Shown here one piece after another: positions 33,898 through 45,832 of a stretch of DNA of 64,000 nucleotides. Below the pieces are notes generated by a model that saw nothing but the letters and a program-made list of their open reading frames with translations, searched no databases and was not told the origin of the DNA. Origin of the DNA: Verticillium longisporum (Eukaryota > Ascomycota > Sordariomycetes > Glomerellales > Plectosphaerellaceae); NCBI GenBank assembly GCA_019188255.1, contig JAETXT010000012.1:744001-808000 (forward strand). Reading direction: 5' to 3'. Numbering within the stretch: position 1 is the first letter of the stretch; the number at the start of each line of letters is the position of its first letter. The translations under genes were made by a program, and so were the position numbers.

Positions 33898-34497
33898 TTA
33901 CAAGCCGGGGAAATGGTACAGCTTCTGGAATCCATCAACGAGCATGTCATGAAGAATCATATTCTTGAGCAGAAGAACTTCGCCGCGCAGCTCAGTGTAC
34001 TGATCCTTAAGGCACTGGTTCACGGCATCGATGGCGGCCTCCTGTGTCTGCAGATCTTCGATGCCGCGCTGCTTGCGAACGCGGCATTTGCGGGCAGCGT
34101 CGCGTTTTCTTGTCGGAGTTGGATGGTGGATTGTCGGTCGCGGAGAGGGAGGAGTCGATTGAAGAGACCGAAGTACGAAGTTTGTCCGCAACCCTCGGGG
34201 CGACTGCTTTGGATACCGAAGGTTGTTTTTGTTCGGTATAGGATGTCTTGAGACGGCGGTCGCGTCTATTCAGCAGGGCGGAAGGGGTTGCGGCAGAAGC
34301 TGTTGATGTGATGTACTCTGCTCTCTGCGTAATGCATCATGGGGAGCCATGGACTGATTCTCGGGGTTGAGGTCGATGAAGGAGTCGGGAGAAGTGGCAC
34401 CCCGAGGCGAAGCGTTGCTGATGCTGTCCTAGGAGCGCGCCTCTGGTAGAGTGGTGGCCTTGGCCTTAGCCTTAGCCTTGCGTGTTAACGGAGACAT
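33898..34497 (-). pseudogene. bZIP transcription factor pseudogene
   Basis: The C-terminal part codes a basic-leucine-zipper: RKRDAARKCRVRKQRG followed by heptads with LQTQ..., VNQCLKDQYTELRGEVLLLK. The whole reading frame from the ATG ending at 34497 (MSPLTRKAKAKAK) continues without shift, but it contains TAG at 34429-34431 and TGA at 34270-34272. The two stops are 53 codons apart and in frame. Where most bZIP proteins have an invariant Asn before the double Ala, this one has Lys. The fold resembles the Atf/CREB group. The stops could also lie in unannotated introns, but no GT-AG pair covering both was obvious. Confidence 0.65.
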
Positions 34498-36334
34498 GGC
34501 TGTAGCTAGCTGCGCGAGTAAGACAGTATCCCCACCGAACTCTTTGACAGCCGTCTTGGTCGGAGGTGCCGGGCAGATGCAGCCTGGCGGCCAGTAGCGG
34601 AGGTTGAAAAGATTGAGCGCAAAGAGTTGGATAAACGTCCTCAAAGCAACAAAACTGGTGTTAGCCAGCTGGATAGAGTGTCAGGCTGTTGACGGCAGTG
34701 ATGAAGTCGCTGTGTGATATCGTTTGATCAAATAGACCGGTTGCTTGGTGGGCAGGGGTCGGCAAGGTAGGTTGCGCAGTATGTTCCCAGCTAGGGCTCA
34801 GGAGCTCGAGACAAGTAAGGAGTCTGTAATAGGCTAGGTCGGAGATAGGAGAGGTGAAGCTCTTACGATAGTAACGAAGTCTGAACAGATTCGAAATCGG
34901 CGTCGGTGGTCTTCTTGGGAGTAGATGTTCTTGGCAATGGAAAGGCATTCGATTCCATCCCCTGAGAGCGAATCGCATGGGGCTTGCTGCGGCTTCATAT
35001 AGGCTCCTGAGCCGCAAAACCAAACGTCATGACCAACGCCCCTGTGAGGCGAGCAGGCTGAGGGCTAAGAAACGGGCAATATGGAGACGAAAACGAAAAG
35101 TGGAATGAGAAAGGTGTCAAGCTGCAGGCCGCGCATGGGAAAGGGGGACAAAATCCCCACTTCACACCATGCAGGATATATACTATGGTAGAGATGGGCA
35201 TACTTGGTATGGGCAACCATTGACCAACGGGCTGGAACATTCCCCGGGGGAGATTGTCCCTAACCCAATCACGTGCTCCTATTAATCGGTCTCAAAGTCC
35301 GTCCCAACATCGGCTCTGATGGCGAAGTGGGCACCGAAGGGCTCAAGTGCTAGATTGCGTGCAAATTTTCTGGGGGACTCAAAATCCTGCTTCTTATTGG
35401 TCAAGGATACAGCCGGATGTCTCTAGCCTGTCTGGCGGCGTTGGACCACCTCCTTGGGAACCTCCTCGGCCCAACCAGGACCGAGGCGCCAGAGCGCGTG
35501 AACCGACTCCACGACACTGACGGCCAAAGCGAAGAACCAGACAGGGCTCCCCGGCACCACGAAGAAGGAGTAGGATCAGTAAAAACCCTGAGGCGTATGG
35601 TTGCTGACTTCAGATTGCTTCTTGATGTTTGCGGTAATGCTAGCCTCAACGTTGAGCTTAGGTTTCGGAATATGCGGACAGCACGACGGCGCAGGCGCGG
35701 AGGCCAACGCAAAAGGTGGCATACCAAAGGCATCATTCCGCAACCTGCAGAAGCAGGTGTTTGAACAAGGCATACTTGGCACGAACAAGGAAACCGCGCG
35801 GAGGATCTGCGGCCCGTTACCCCCAACATCGTCATCAATCAATAGGTTTTACCCCGCCTAACGATCGTTGACTCACGCCTTTTTTATTTCCACACCCACC
35901 AGGTAGGTTAGGTACACGTAAGGAATGACTGTTTTGACAGGTGGGACACTACGCTAACATGTATCACGGGAGGCTCAATATTAGAGAGAATCCATCCTCG
36001 CCGTCGCTATCTCATGTAAGCCCCGCGATCAGTGGCAGTGACAGCACATCTTTTGACATAGCATACCGACCTTGACTGCCAGGCGTGGTAGCCGGCAGGA
36101 CGGGGTGTCGGTAATAGGGACCTGAGACGTCGATACTCCTCCACCTTTCCATCCACGCCGTCTCCATTGTCGAACGACGAACATGCCACTTAGTTTGGGC
36201 TCTGGCCCATTCCCCTCCCGTCCAACTCTGGTCAGGGCGCACCCACAAACCATCCCGCATCCCCTCAAGCAGTACTTCATACGGCATATTGCATACGAAG
36301 TACCGGCAACCCCCCACAAAAAAGCCTTTAAAGG
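34498..36334. other. Intergenic, no supported gene
   Basis: A minus-strand hydrophobic fragment near 35420-35580 (SYSFFVVPGSPVWFFALAVS) may be a remnant of a membrane protein. It is too short and unanchored for a call. Nothing else was recognised. Confidence 0.3.
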
Positions 36335-37223
36335 ATGTACCCTCACGGCGCTCAACTTGGGGTCGATGTGGGCTACGTCATTAAGGTGTCATACCCTGTA
36401 TCCTTCAACGGCGGTCTTTTTAATGGCACCAGCTGCGTTCATTTTCTGTCGGACGCACCAACGTCCTATCTACTCCCTCAAATATGGCACGAATTCCAGC
36501 TGCACCAAAGGACTCCTCCCAACCGTCCATCGCCATCACGCAGCTCGACCCTTGGTGTAACCCGTCGACATTGCATCAAAGAAGCTTGCGATGCATGCCG
36601 CGCAAAGAAGACAAGGGTTTGGCCCTCCTCACCAAATCAGTACAGCGAACCACAAGACTGACAGCCTTTCGCAGTGCGATGGCGCCTCCCCTTGCTCACG
36701 ATGCGCCCAACGCAGCCTCCAGTGCAACTATGAGGCCCGACACCATCGCACCAAACGAAGCCTACGCACTGAGATCAAGTCTTTGAAGCGGAAATACCAG
36801 GAAAAAGAGGATGTTATTGAGAGATTACGACTTGGCCATCAGCAGGGGAATGTCCCACCATGCGCACAACATGATGCTCCAGACAGCATCAACGTTGGCA
36901 AGCGCGGCGAAGAGACCAGCCAGAACTTTGGCCATGGACACTCCGGCCCCGTGTCGCCACCAAGTCCTATTGCCAGCCCACACGATCAGCGGTGGGACCA
37001 GGTGAGTGCTCGACTATCAGGACATCTCGCGGCGATGCAGTATCGCGTACAAGACTTCGTTGATATGGACGTTGAAGCAAGTCAGATGGCCGATGAACTA
37101 GTTCAGGCCGGGTATTCCATGTATGCGCAAGGCCTGCCTCTTGTCGCCACAACCAACGGCAACTCCGCCGGTAATCTCTACCTGCCGGGTGCCTATCTGA
37201 CTAGCCATGACGGCATTATCTAG
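36335..37223 (+). CDS. Zn2Cys6 transcription factor (276 aa)
   Basis: Exon 1 (36335-36616) ends at ACDACRAKKTR. A 58-nt intron (36617-36674, GTTTGG...CGCAG with a CTGAC branch site) splits the zinc cluster. Exon 2 resumes CDGASPCSRCAQRSLQC, giving perfect C-x2-C-x6-C-x5-C-x2-C-x6-C. An intron inside the cluster is common in this family and supports the model. A basic linker and coiled-coil dimerisation helix follow (IKSLKRKYQEKEDVIERLR), then a Ser/Pro-rich part and a short C-terminus. The start at 36335 is the first in-frame ATG, but the first 70 residues are not conserved-looking and an upstream exon is possible. No target is known. Confidence 0.78.
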
Positions 37224-39747
37224 CATTAGATGCTGGCAGCGTTGTCCCCTTCGGCGGTTATGCAACAATCATCCTAGATCGGAACCCATTGTCCACGCTG
37301 CTTAAACCAGTACGATCGATATCGTAGGAGATATCTTCCTCTTCGCATATGGAATTGAGAGATGCGCGTTTACCTGGGCAATGTGCTAGCGGCTGAGACT
37401 GAGCTTGATATGTTTAAACGCGTCTTTACTTGGCAGCAGGGGCTAAAGGATTGACACGAGCAATGATGATACACTAGAGCGAGACAGGTACATGTTGGGC
37501 GCCTTCCACATCGTGGCTGTCAGCAATGGTATGCCCTGATCGTGGACGCGTAACGTTGGTGGAAAAGCGAGTGCAAGAGATGGTGTCACGTTCGCCTATC
37601 AAACGTCGGCCCCAGATCCGAATATCTTTGCCCACACCAATACTCCAGCGGAGGCGGCGGCGAGGCTCGAAACACGCGATTCCTGTAGTTCAACAAGATA
37701 TCCCCATCCTTCCCCTATGCAACGAAAGGCTCCGCCGTGCGTCCCGACCGCAGACTGACAAGCATGTCAATGGCTTCGTTATCAGGCAGACTTATCAACA
37801 GACCAGGCAATGTCAGGTAGCCTAAATTTTCCCGCATGAGGACCTCGTTCTGCCGCCGGCAAGCTTGCATCTGTGTCTCCGCTGGCTCGGTGTCGTAGGC
37901 GCACACTTGGTGCCGCTTGGTATATGGCCGGCACTGGGGTCGCCTTCCTGTGCACTGTTCTTCGTTACGGCTCCGGCCAGGATATTACGCGACGGGGGTG
38001 CATATTTACCTTACCCTTTCGCTTCCGACACGCTGCGCACGCGCTGAAGACGTAGCTCCGCTTGTGGGTGGCGCTTAACCTCGTGGGGTGTGGCTTATTC
38101 CTACAAGGTTCAGCGATGTGAGACGGGGCGGGGTTGGGAAGGATGTGCTTGAGCTTGGATGATGATGCAGTGGGCATGATTAAGCTCCTGGGATTCGTAT
38201 TCCTTGGACTGAATAATGACTGGAAGGGCCTAAGGAGGCCATGTCGATCGATGGACATGGTCCTATTAACGGAAGTGGGGTAGTGCGGACGTCCAAGGTG
38301 CAGGCTACGGGACCAAAGGACGGCGAGACTAGCGCGCCTCAGACTGACAGCGAAGTGTTGCACGTGGTGAGGTGTGGCGGGTGAAACTCGTGGCAATCTT
38401 GAGGGGTCCAGCGTTAGGCTCTACTTAATTAGTTTGAAGGCTGAGAGCGAGTGGGTCTCACTGGCCCAAGTGGTCCGTGTTCTCGGCTGCCTCTAATGCT
38501 GGTGAACGTACCATGTCCAACCACTGCGCAGACAGCGCGTGATGGCGCGACACCGCGTCAACATCTTGAACACCAGCACAGCACGCGACAACTGCAGGAC
38601 TTTGAACGACTCGCCAATTTGGCAGACGGTAGGCGAAACGGAGAATACACTGGCCAGTAACGCATTCGCGAACCGTCCATCCTGCTACCTACCGCCTTAA
38701 TCCGCCAGGCTAACAGAATCGAGCTGCCAGACTCTTCCCTGCCGAGCCCCCGAACCACAACGACAATACTATACCGACCGACAGCCGACTCTGTGGCCTC
38801 CCACCAGCGTCTTGCGACGCCGAATCGGGTCTCTCCCCTACCCCGCGAAGCTATAAACCTGTGGCGCAAGTGCTACGGTGTGCTGCTGCATGGGCATCTC
38901 CCATGTGACCACCAGCTATGGCAGACCCGTGCGAACGCGATCGAATAGTCCTTGTCTCTTTCACGCTCAGCCGTGGTGATGCGACTACTACTATGTCTGT
39001 GCTTCATCGCTCCGCCCGCATACCGCGCCGACGAGACAGGTTAGTAGGATTGGCGGTCTGGGCAATCTCTAAACCGCCCTGGCAGGATGAAGGGCTCTTA
39101 TAATGACACCGCACCGGCCTGGCGCTGTGCCTCGTATCGCTCTGGAGGATGCACAGCCTTGGGGTCATAGTGAAACGGTTAAAGGGGAAAATAGACTAGG
39201 ACTCTTTCGCAGGAATTCTTACAGCTTCACTCAATTTTAAGGACCACCTTATCAATATGCAATACGTCTACCGTCAGTACGCTCTCCGTGCCCCCTCGCC
39301 ACAACCGGACAACTCGCGAGTCTAACACCATCAGTACCGAGTCCATTCCCGCATCATTAATCCAACTTTGCGAACCACCGGCAAAACAAGAGTAGAACTA
39401 CGCGCGTCAACACAGCACTCCTCAGAAGACCCCGCGTGGCGGCGACAGTACTGACGCTCCCACGCCCGTAGATATCCGAAACTCGGGCGAAAAGGACACC
39501 GTTACTGACGAATCGGCAGGGAAGCGTCAGCGCGTATCGAAGGAGCCCAAGTTATGGTCCGGATAGGGGCGTCATAGCCTGCTCCTACCGAACGAACGAA
39601 AATCAATCGACACATACGATTAGCTCGCGAGTATCACGTACCATCCTCTTGAGATTGACGCCTAAGAGTAGAGAGGATGCCCGAGTGTTTAGGACTTAGT
39701 CCTGAGGTCTTTGAGCCCAGGATATTGAAGCTGCAAACTGTTACTGG
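37224..39747. other. Gene-poor region
   Basis: No coding region was supported across 2.5 kb on either strand. Small open frames have no recognisable content. Confidence 0.35.
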
Positions 39748-40777
39748 CTAGTATATACAATACTTATCCTTGCAGACCGGGCAAGCTGCCACAGTGCACT
39801 CCGGGCAGTGGAAAGACCATTTCCTACGGGCTTCCCCACAGAACACACAGGTGGCCCTACCGGTCTTTCTCTGCCAGCCTAACTGTGGATGAGAGCACTC
39901 CGGAGATCGTGAAGTCGGCGGTCGTGCTTGCGGTCGCTCAGCTTCTTGACGTTCTGCTGCTGCCCGCATCGTCGCCCAATTGTGACGGATGGTGTCTTGC
40001 TTCTCCTGAATCAAAGTGTTCTTCAATCGCCCCTTTGCCACTCGTTCCCGCTCGACCCTGTTTCTCCTTGCTACTTCGGTAGACCTTTCTCCTGCTTCTC
40101 TTTCCTTCTCTCGGCGTAGCCTTGCTTTAGCCGCCAGTTCATGTTGCTCTCGCGCTTTCCGTGCAGCTTCTCGAGAACGCTCTTCAGCTTGTCTTTCTCT
40201 CTCGTCCTTCTTCCGCCCGCGCTCTTCCTTCTCTCTGGCGGCTCGATTCTCTTCTTCCATTCTCTGTGCCCTCGCAGCTTCTGCTGCTTTCTTCTCTTGT
40301 TCGGCTCTTTCCTCGGCAGCACGGTGCTCTGCTTCCATCCTCCGCGCTCGCTCGGCCTCGGTGGCTCTCCTTTGTCTTGCATCTTCCTCGGCTCGTTTCT
40401 GTTCTTCATTTCTGCGCTGAGTGTCTTGCCACTCCCGATATCTGGCCCACTGGTCTCGTAGGTCGAAGTAGAATTCGTCGTACGCCAAACGCCTTGCCTT
40501 ATCTCTCAGACACTCGTACGCTTCCTTAATCTGGATGAAGGCGATATGTTAGCCAAGATTATATTCGGCAATAACTCCTGAGTAATGACATCAAAAACCA
40601 GCCTTGCGGAACTCTTGGGCGTCGATGGGACTTGCCCGGGGCCTTTTTATCGGGGTGATGCGCTTTCGCTAGTCTGAAAAAGGCCACTTTGATGTCTTGA
40701 AAATTTGCTTGCTGTTCCAATCCAAGGTCTGCGTAATAGTCTGGCACCCGGGGCTCCGTTAAGTTGAATGCATTCAT
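39748..40777 (-). CDS. J-domain protein with charged coiled coil and Cys-rich tail
   Basis: Exon 1, from the ATG ending at 40777, codes a J domain: DYYADLGLEQQANFQDIKVA with AKAHHPDKKAPGK. The HPD triad that stimulates Hsp70 ATPase is intact. After an intron ending in CCAG (branch GCTAAC) the domain finishes IKEAYECLRDKARRLAYDEF. A very long Arg/Glu/Ala-rich helix of about 150 residues follows. The end has CSHPQLGWQ...CVFCGEA, FHCPECTVAACPVCKDKYC, a run of Cys pairs likely to bind two zinc ions. One extra C in a CCC run near 40622 interrupts the frame between the HPD loop and IDAQEFRK. It is probably a co-chaperone with an attached zinc-binding client or nucleic-acid module. Confidence 0.75.
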
Positions 40778-41543
40778 CTTGATTCCGAGGAACGGCTGGT
40801 CGGTTAGGAAGAGGGACTGAGGTTCACCAGAGCCCGTCGGCAGCCTAATGATAGCTGCTGTTCCAAAGATAGGCGCCCCGCCGAGCCCAATGGTCTCCCC
40901 GCCTCGAAATTACTGACCTGTTTACGCGCGCAAAGATATTGGGTGACGCATTATATCAACTAAGCCGTGTGTATACGAGATCACACCGCGCAATCTTTAC
41001 GAATGGACTGATCGGCGTCTCACACCTCCGCGTTTCCGCAGGTGGAGGACGCCCGTCTTTCGGACGCTTCACTAGTACTTCAGTCGTTCGCCCGTCCAGC
41101 GGTCCGGCCCTAGCGCGATCGCACCCGACAGAGTGGGTTTTGCGCTAGATCAACATTTCCCGAATGCGCCATCGTTCGGATCGGGAGATCTATTGTTTCT
41201 TTTCTAAAATAAGACGTGGGTAGAGTATTGGCGGAATCGTCGCCATGCTGCATAGCTTGGAGGACCTACAAAAGAACTGAGCAAGTTAGAAACGGTGGGA
41301 TCGATAAGCCTCGAGCGCCAGTAAGTCGTAACATACTTGAGCAACGGCAAAAGAAGAATGAAGTGGCTTCTCGTGTGCACTGTGTTGGACCGTACACCGC
41401 CGCCGACTCAAGTAGCACATCCATCGCGGCCTCCCGTCATTGGGCGGATCAGTCTCGTCCATTGGTTCATCCCCGCTTGCCTTCCATTATAACCCCTCAC
41501 GGCGAGCGGAGCGCTTGTCATCTTGCTCGACACCAGAGCAGAA
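40778..41543. other. Divergent intergenic region (J-protein / deaminase)
   Basis: The two genes start on either side and point outward. The stretch probably holds both promoters. No gene is supported. Confidence 0.35.
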
Positions 41544-43261
41544 ATGGAGGCAGCGTTAAATTTCTGGACACCTTCGTCTAGCCGCAGCTTTCACACTTCG
41601 GTGGCAAAGCTGCGTAAGGTTACACGGAATCCGCCAGAGCCTCAGTTCTACCGTGGCAGCACAACGCCAGATCCTGATGGGCATGTTCTTTCGCTTGGAG
41701 ATGAGCTCCAGATGGCCGACAATCTTGCCTATCTCGCTCACTGGGAAGAAAATGTCCGTATGATTTCGGCAGTGACTCTGGAGGAACACCCCTCTGGTCT
41801 CGTCGTCGTACTCGCGAGCAACTCCACTCCGTCACAATCGATCATCGCGGGGCTGAGGGACATTTTGGCCACAGTATGCCAGTATTGCACATTGAGTTAG
41901 GATTACAGACTTCAAATTGTAAGTCCTACGCTGACGAGGGTGCGTAGGAAAAAACGCCAAGAATTCTGTCGTAGCCTATTCCTGAAAGTTCTACAGCTCA
42001 GTCAAAGAAGGATCCTTGGTCGGATTCGGCCACCTTGGATACAGCAGCCCTCTCACATCAGAAAAAACGGCCGTTCCTCAAAGTTCAGCTTTTAGATCTT
42101 GCAAGGCAGCTCAAGAAACGACTGGCGTTTGCACCGCAATTGCTAGTCACCTATGATCAAGTCTGCGGACTTATCGACTCCCTAGAGCCTCTTAGCCGAA
42201 GGCTTGAACACGACGATATTAATCGGGCCCTCGAGCACGTCATCATGAAATGTGCAAGCATTGCTGCAGTCGGGAACATGCACTCGTTAGAGGAACATCT
42301 CAAATCCCACGGTGTGCCATCTGTTCTCTATGACGCCTCAGAGGTTCGACAGATCGACAAGTTAGCGCGCTATTTATTCCTCTGCAAGGACTTTCTACGC
42401 CTTGCGCGGAAACCGGAGTACCGGACCCTGTTCAACCATATTGATGTCACCGCCCTGAAAGCCTATTCAGCAACGTTCCGCCCGGGCCTCTCTCTAAAGT
42501 GTTTCGTTCATGCGGAGATACAACAGATACTTTACCTTGAGCGGCATACTTGTCAACTAGCCGTGCGAGCCCTTGGTTGTAGTAAATCAGCTTGCTACCT
42601 CTGCGACCTGTTCATCCTCAAGCAGAGCCGGTACCACGTATCGCACGCCCACCGACGCCTTTACGAGCAATGGACCATTCCAGATGTTGATTGGATGACT
42701 GAGGCGCAGGCTTGCACCTTCCGCGCCATTATCCAGGATATGATACAACACATGAACGAGGCGACCCGTTTTCGACAGGCTAGGGCGATGCCTTGGGGGC
42801 TAGACCCTCTCGAAAGTAAAGCGTTTCTGCCTTTATCAAGCGGTTCTACAGTCAGCTCGGATACTGTTGTACTGCTGTCCTCTCGCGTCTCTTCCCACAG
42901 TGCATACCGGTTGTCTCCGCCATCAGACCGCCAAGAATCGTCCGTCGTGATCACGAGCGCTGATCTGCCATTTCAAAGCAAGGTAGGCATTGGCCGAGAA
43001 CCACTCGACGTCCAGATAGACCAGTTGCACGTCTCCTTCGAGTTTGTGTCTATTTCAGCAGGATGGATATCGGTTCGTCGAACGACGCAATTGCAGGACC
43101 CCTCCAACAGGCAACTCATGTCCGTGGAGGCTTCCACCATTCCCACTGACGATGAGATCAAGGTACCGTGCGACCCGAAAACATCTCAAGTGAGGTTTCA
43201 GCTACGACACGGACCGCAGCTCTGTATTGAGGTTGGCTTTCTCTGGGAAAAGGTTGAATGA
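41544..43261 (+). CDS. OTT_1508-like deaminase-fold protein
   Basis: Exons 41544-41873 and 42002-43261 (128-nt intron GTATGC...CTCAG, phase 0) give about 529 residues. The deaminase signature is clear: CFVHAEIQQILYLERH (His-Ala-Glu, with the zinc-binding His and the proton-shuttling Glu) followed by LGCSKSACYLCDLF with the Cys-x-x-Cys zinc ligands. SHAHRRLYEQWTIPD after it is typical of the fungal OTT_1508-like group of the deaminase superfamily. That group is expanded in filamentous fungi and related to toxin deaminases, and substrates are unknown. The C-terminal 150 residues form an unassigned beta-rich tail. The first exon carries the N-terminal helical part. A protein with glycosylase-like motifs follows 1.2 kb downstream in the same direction. 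Confidence 0.78.
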
Positions 43262-44427
43262 GTAGCCTTTGTTTCTGGTTCTTAGCTCATCTACTCCAGA
43301 GCCTTAAATATTGCGCGACAGCGACGTGGTCGAACTTTTTACAAGGCGGAGAACGGGCCAAGGAATTAAACATGGGCTATCCAGGACGGGCGCCGTAGTA
43401 GAGGCTGACGTTGTCTGGTTGATCGAGTCATCCGTTAAGTGATCGGGGATGTACAATGCAGTTCTCCACTAGTGCAGTTGCTGTCCCCGACGCTTGCTTC
43501 AGGGGTTGAAGCATGTGTATCAGCTTACTTGAACTTCCTGAAGCCCTCGTCCGTGAAGCGTGAAGGCGAAAGGAATGGCTGTGCTAAGTGAGTGCTCTAT
43601 GCGTTAGGGTGTTCGTGGTTGTTAGTACCGAAGTCAGCAAGGTCAGCCAAGGGAGTGGAAGTCATGATGCATAGCCCTTTCAAATTCGTCAGGTCCGAGC
43701 TGCCCTGTGTTACAGAGCGTCTAGAGTGGTTCGAAAGACTCGAACCTCGCCGGGAGAAAGCTTCGACGCCTTCCATTGGCGACCTCTCACGGTTGCTTCT
43801 CGCGTCAGAGAACAACGTCGCCGTAGGTGCAATGATGAAGAAATGCTTCGATTGATCTCGTTTCTCCTTCAAGAAGACGTTGACGTTTGCATGGCGTGGA
43901 CTGGAGTGTACGTGTCGGGGCTCGTCACGACGTGGTGGAGCTGATGCATGGCAAAACTGTTTGCCCGGAAAAGCCTTGAGAAACGGAGGCAAGTTCAGCA
44001 ACTTCCGATGCTGTCTTATAAGAGTAATATGAGCCCCTTTATGTACTGTAATGATTGAGATACTTACGGACACTCAAAAAGCCCCTTGAGTTTGTTGCTT
44101 CACGATTCCGAAGCCTATCAATTATGTCATATTTCCGTGAATGTCACATCTCTCAGTGCCCAACCCCGCATCAATTGAGCACGACGTCAAAACTTGCAAC
44201 AAGCAACTTGAGGTTTCACGTACGCGACAAAGCAGGATCGAGACCGGTGCTAGACACTACTCAGTGTTATATTTTCAATGCCTAACCTTGTCGGTCCTCC
44301 TCAACTGGCCAGCTACTCAGTTGCCGCCGAATGCCCCACCAACCCCCGTTGGACACGAGCCTGTAATCGCCGACTGGCTCTTCGCCCACCAAAAGTGCTC
44401 AAAATACTCAGCCACGCCTAAACAATT
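43262..44427. other. Intergenic, no supported gene
   Basis: Overlapping frames on both strands at 43592-44073 lack any recognisable pattern. The 3' end should include the promoter of the next gene. Confidence 0.3.
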
Positions 44428-45234
44428 ATGGAGTGTCTTGGTGTTCCCATAGATTACCGCCTACGGCGACTAATTCGGCAAGCTCAACCCATCAGCCTGG
44501 CTGAGAACGAATCCGGGCATGCGCGGATTCTCTACGATTTCGGAATCGATCTTGAGGACGAAGATGGATGCAAGTGCCTCCAAGTCTGTGAGCTAAGTTT
44601 TGGTATCGAAATGGCGCAACCCGAATCGGAAGTCGATATCGTCGTGGTGCTGTTACGACCTCATTCGAAACAGGTTTTTTCCGACGGCTTTGTTGCAGGG
44701 AGGCGTGGATGCGCGACTCTTAACGCAGTGGCAGAGTTGATTTCTGCTGTGAGCAATGGGAGATTCGGTTTCGACGACATCAGCATATTTGACGCAATAC
44801 CGTTCCTAGACGAAACCATAACGAACAAAGACACAATCAACAAGGCGCAAAATACATTTGCCGACATGATCAGAGCGAAACAGCCGGATGTTGTCATCTG
44901 TTGCTACAAGACAGAGTCGGAAGATCCTCTCGTCCTGGACGTTTGCCGAACTGGAATCGGAGGAAGCTTCCAACCCTCCATTTTGGGGTACGGTCAATCC
45001 TTGTCGCTCCTTCGAGTCACCGCTTTCCACCCGAGTTATGCGATCAACTTTTACCCAACATGCAGCTGCTTTCGTCGGCTACTTATACTGGAGTTCACTA
45101 AAGCCTTTGCTCTCTGGCGTCGGGATTGGAAGGAGGAACGATGGATGACCGACTTGAGGGTCATCTGTAGTCAAGAGGCAAGCCGCGTCTCCAGAGATAT
45201 GCCGTCCGTCTGCCGTCCATACGTGCCACTCTAA
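44428..45234 (+). CDS. Conserved fungal protein with uracil-DNA-glycosylase-like motifs
   Basis: This is an intact 268-residue frame. Around residues 110-140 it reads FDDISIFDAIPFLDE, then FADMIRAKQPDVVICCYKTE. Near 205 it reads RVTAFHPSYAINFYP followed by LLILEFTKAFALWRRDW. The late His-Pro-Ser after a hydrophobic strand and the earlier strand-loop containing Ile-Pro are reminiscent of the two active-site motifs of uracil-DNA-glycosylase folds. This is pattern recognition and not a proven homology. I otherwise know this layout only as an uncharacterised fungal family. The start is the only early ATG, but an N-terminal exon may be missing. Confidence 0.5.
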   Translation: MECLGVPIDYRLRRLIRQAQPISLAENESGHARILYDFGIDLEDEDGCKCLQVCELSFGIEMAQPESEVDIVVVLLRPHSKQVFSDGFVAGRRGCATLNAVAELISAVSNGRFGFDDISIFDAIPFLDETITNKDTINKAQNTFADMIRAKQPDVVICCYKTESEDPLVLDVCRTGIGGSFQPSILGYGQSLSLLRVTAFHPSYAINFYPTCSCFRRLLILEFTKAFALWRRDWKEERWMTDLRVICSQEASRVSRDMPSVCRPYVPL

Positions 45235-45454
45235 GCTGAAGGTAGAAGCCAAGAAAGGTGAAGTCTGGAATTTACCTTACCTCCAGCAGCGATGGGAAAC
45301 GATCCTTGAATCCCTGAGCGGGGGTTGAGGAATGCCGCTTCTTCCGCGGTCCTGTTTTATGTTCGGCGAAATGGATGCAAGAAATGCTAGGCAGAACTAA
45401 CATCACTTGGCTTTGCTGCGATGCAGCATGCCTTTTGGATGAAGTAGGAGAAGG

Positions 45455-45832
45455 TTGCCACCCAAAGATATCCGAAAAACTCTTGGTATGTTCCAAAACT
45501 GGTGCTCCAAAACCTGGCAAGACAGGTCACTCGGACTCAGCATCGAGACATCTAACAGGCACTTCAATCATCTACCATTGTTGCTGGAGAAATCAGGACA
45601 GCCAAGGCCGCTGGGAAGAAGACTTGAAAATCGATTTTTTGATTTCCTACGGGATCTGAATCTGTCTAATGATTCCGCCGAGAAAGCAGGAAATTTTAAG
45701 GCCCAACGAAATGCCTTTCGCAGGTTTGCGGGAGCCATCGAAGATATTCTCGAGGAAGCAGCTCTCGAGTCACCTCCTGCAGAAAGAGAGTCAGACGTCC
45801 GCGCTTGTATGGATGCCTTAAGCTTAAGTTAG
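45455..45832 (+). CDS. Hypothetical protein fragment
   Basis: A plausible helical C-terminal piece (IETSNRHFNHLPLLLEKSG, FKAQRNAFRRFAGAIEDILE) ends with TAG at 45830-45832. It has no ATG of its own. A neighbouring frame with NITWLCCDAACLLDEVG at about 45400 may be the preceding exon or the same protein out of frame. The family is unknown. Confidence 0.3.
   Translation: MPPKDIRKTLGMFQNWCSKTWQDRSLGLSIETSNRHFNHLPLLLEKSGQPRPLGRRLENRFFDFLRDLNLSNDSAEKAGNFKAQRNAFRRFAGAIEDILEEAALESPPAERESDVRACMDALSLS

Noticed and set aside
35401..35861. Frames on both strands in a GC-rich block
   Set aside because: Only a short hydrophobic segment looks protein-like, and it has no start, splice sites or recognisable family.
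39672..39725. tRNA-Ser/Leu-like stretch (GATGCCCGAGTG...)
   Set aside because: It resembles a class II tRNA D-arm, but I could not build the acceptor stem, anticodon arm and T-loop.
43592..44073. Minus-strand 158-residue frame and overlapping plus frames
   Set aside because: Composition is unremarkable, with no domain and no promoter cue.
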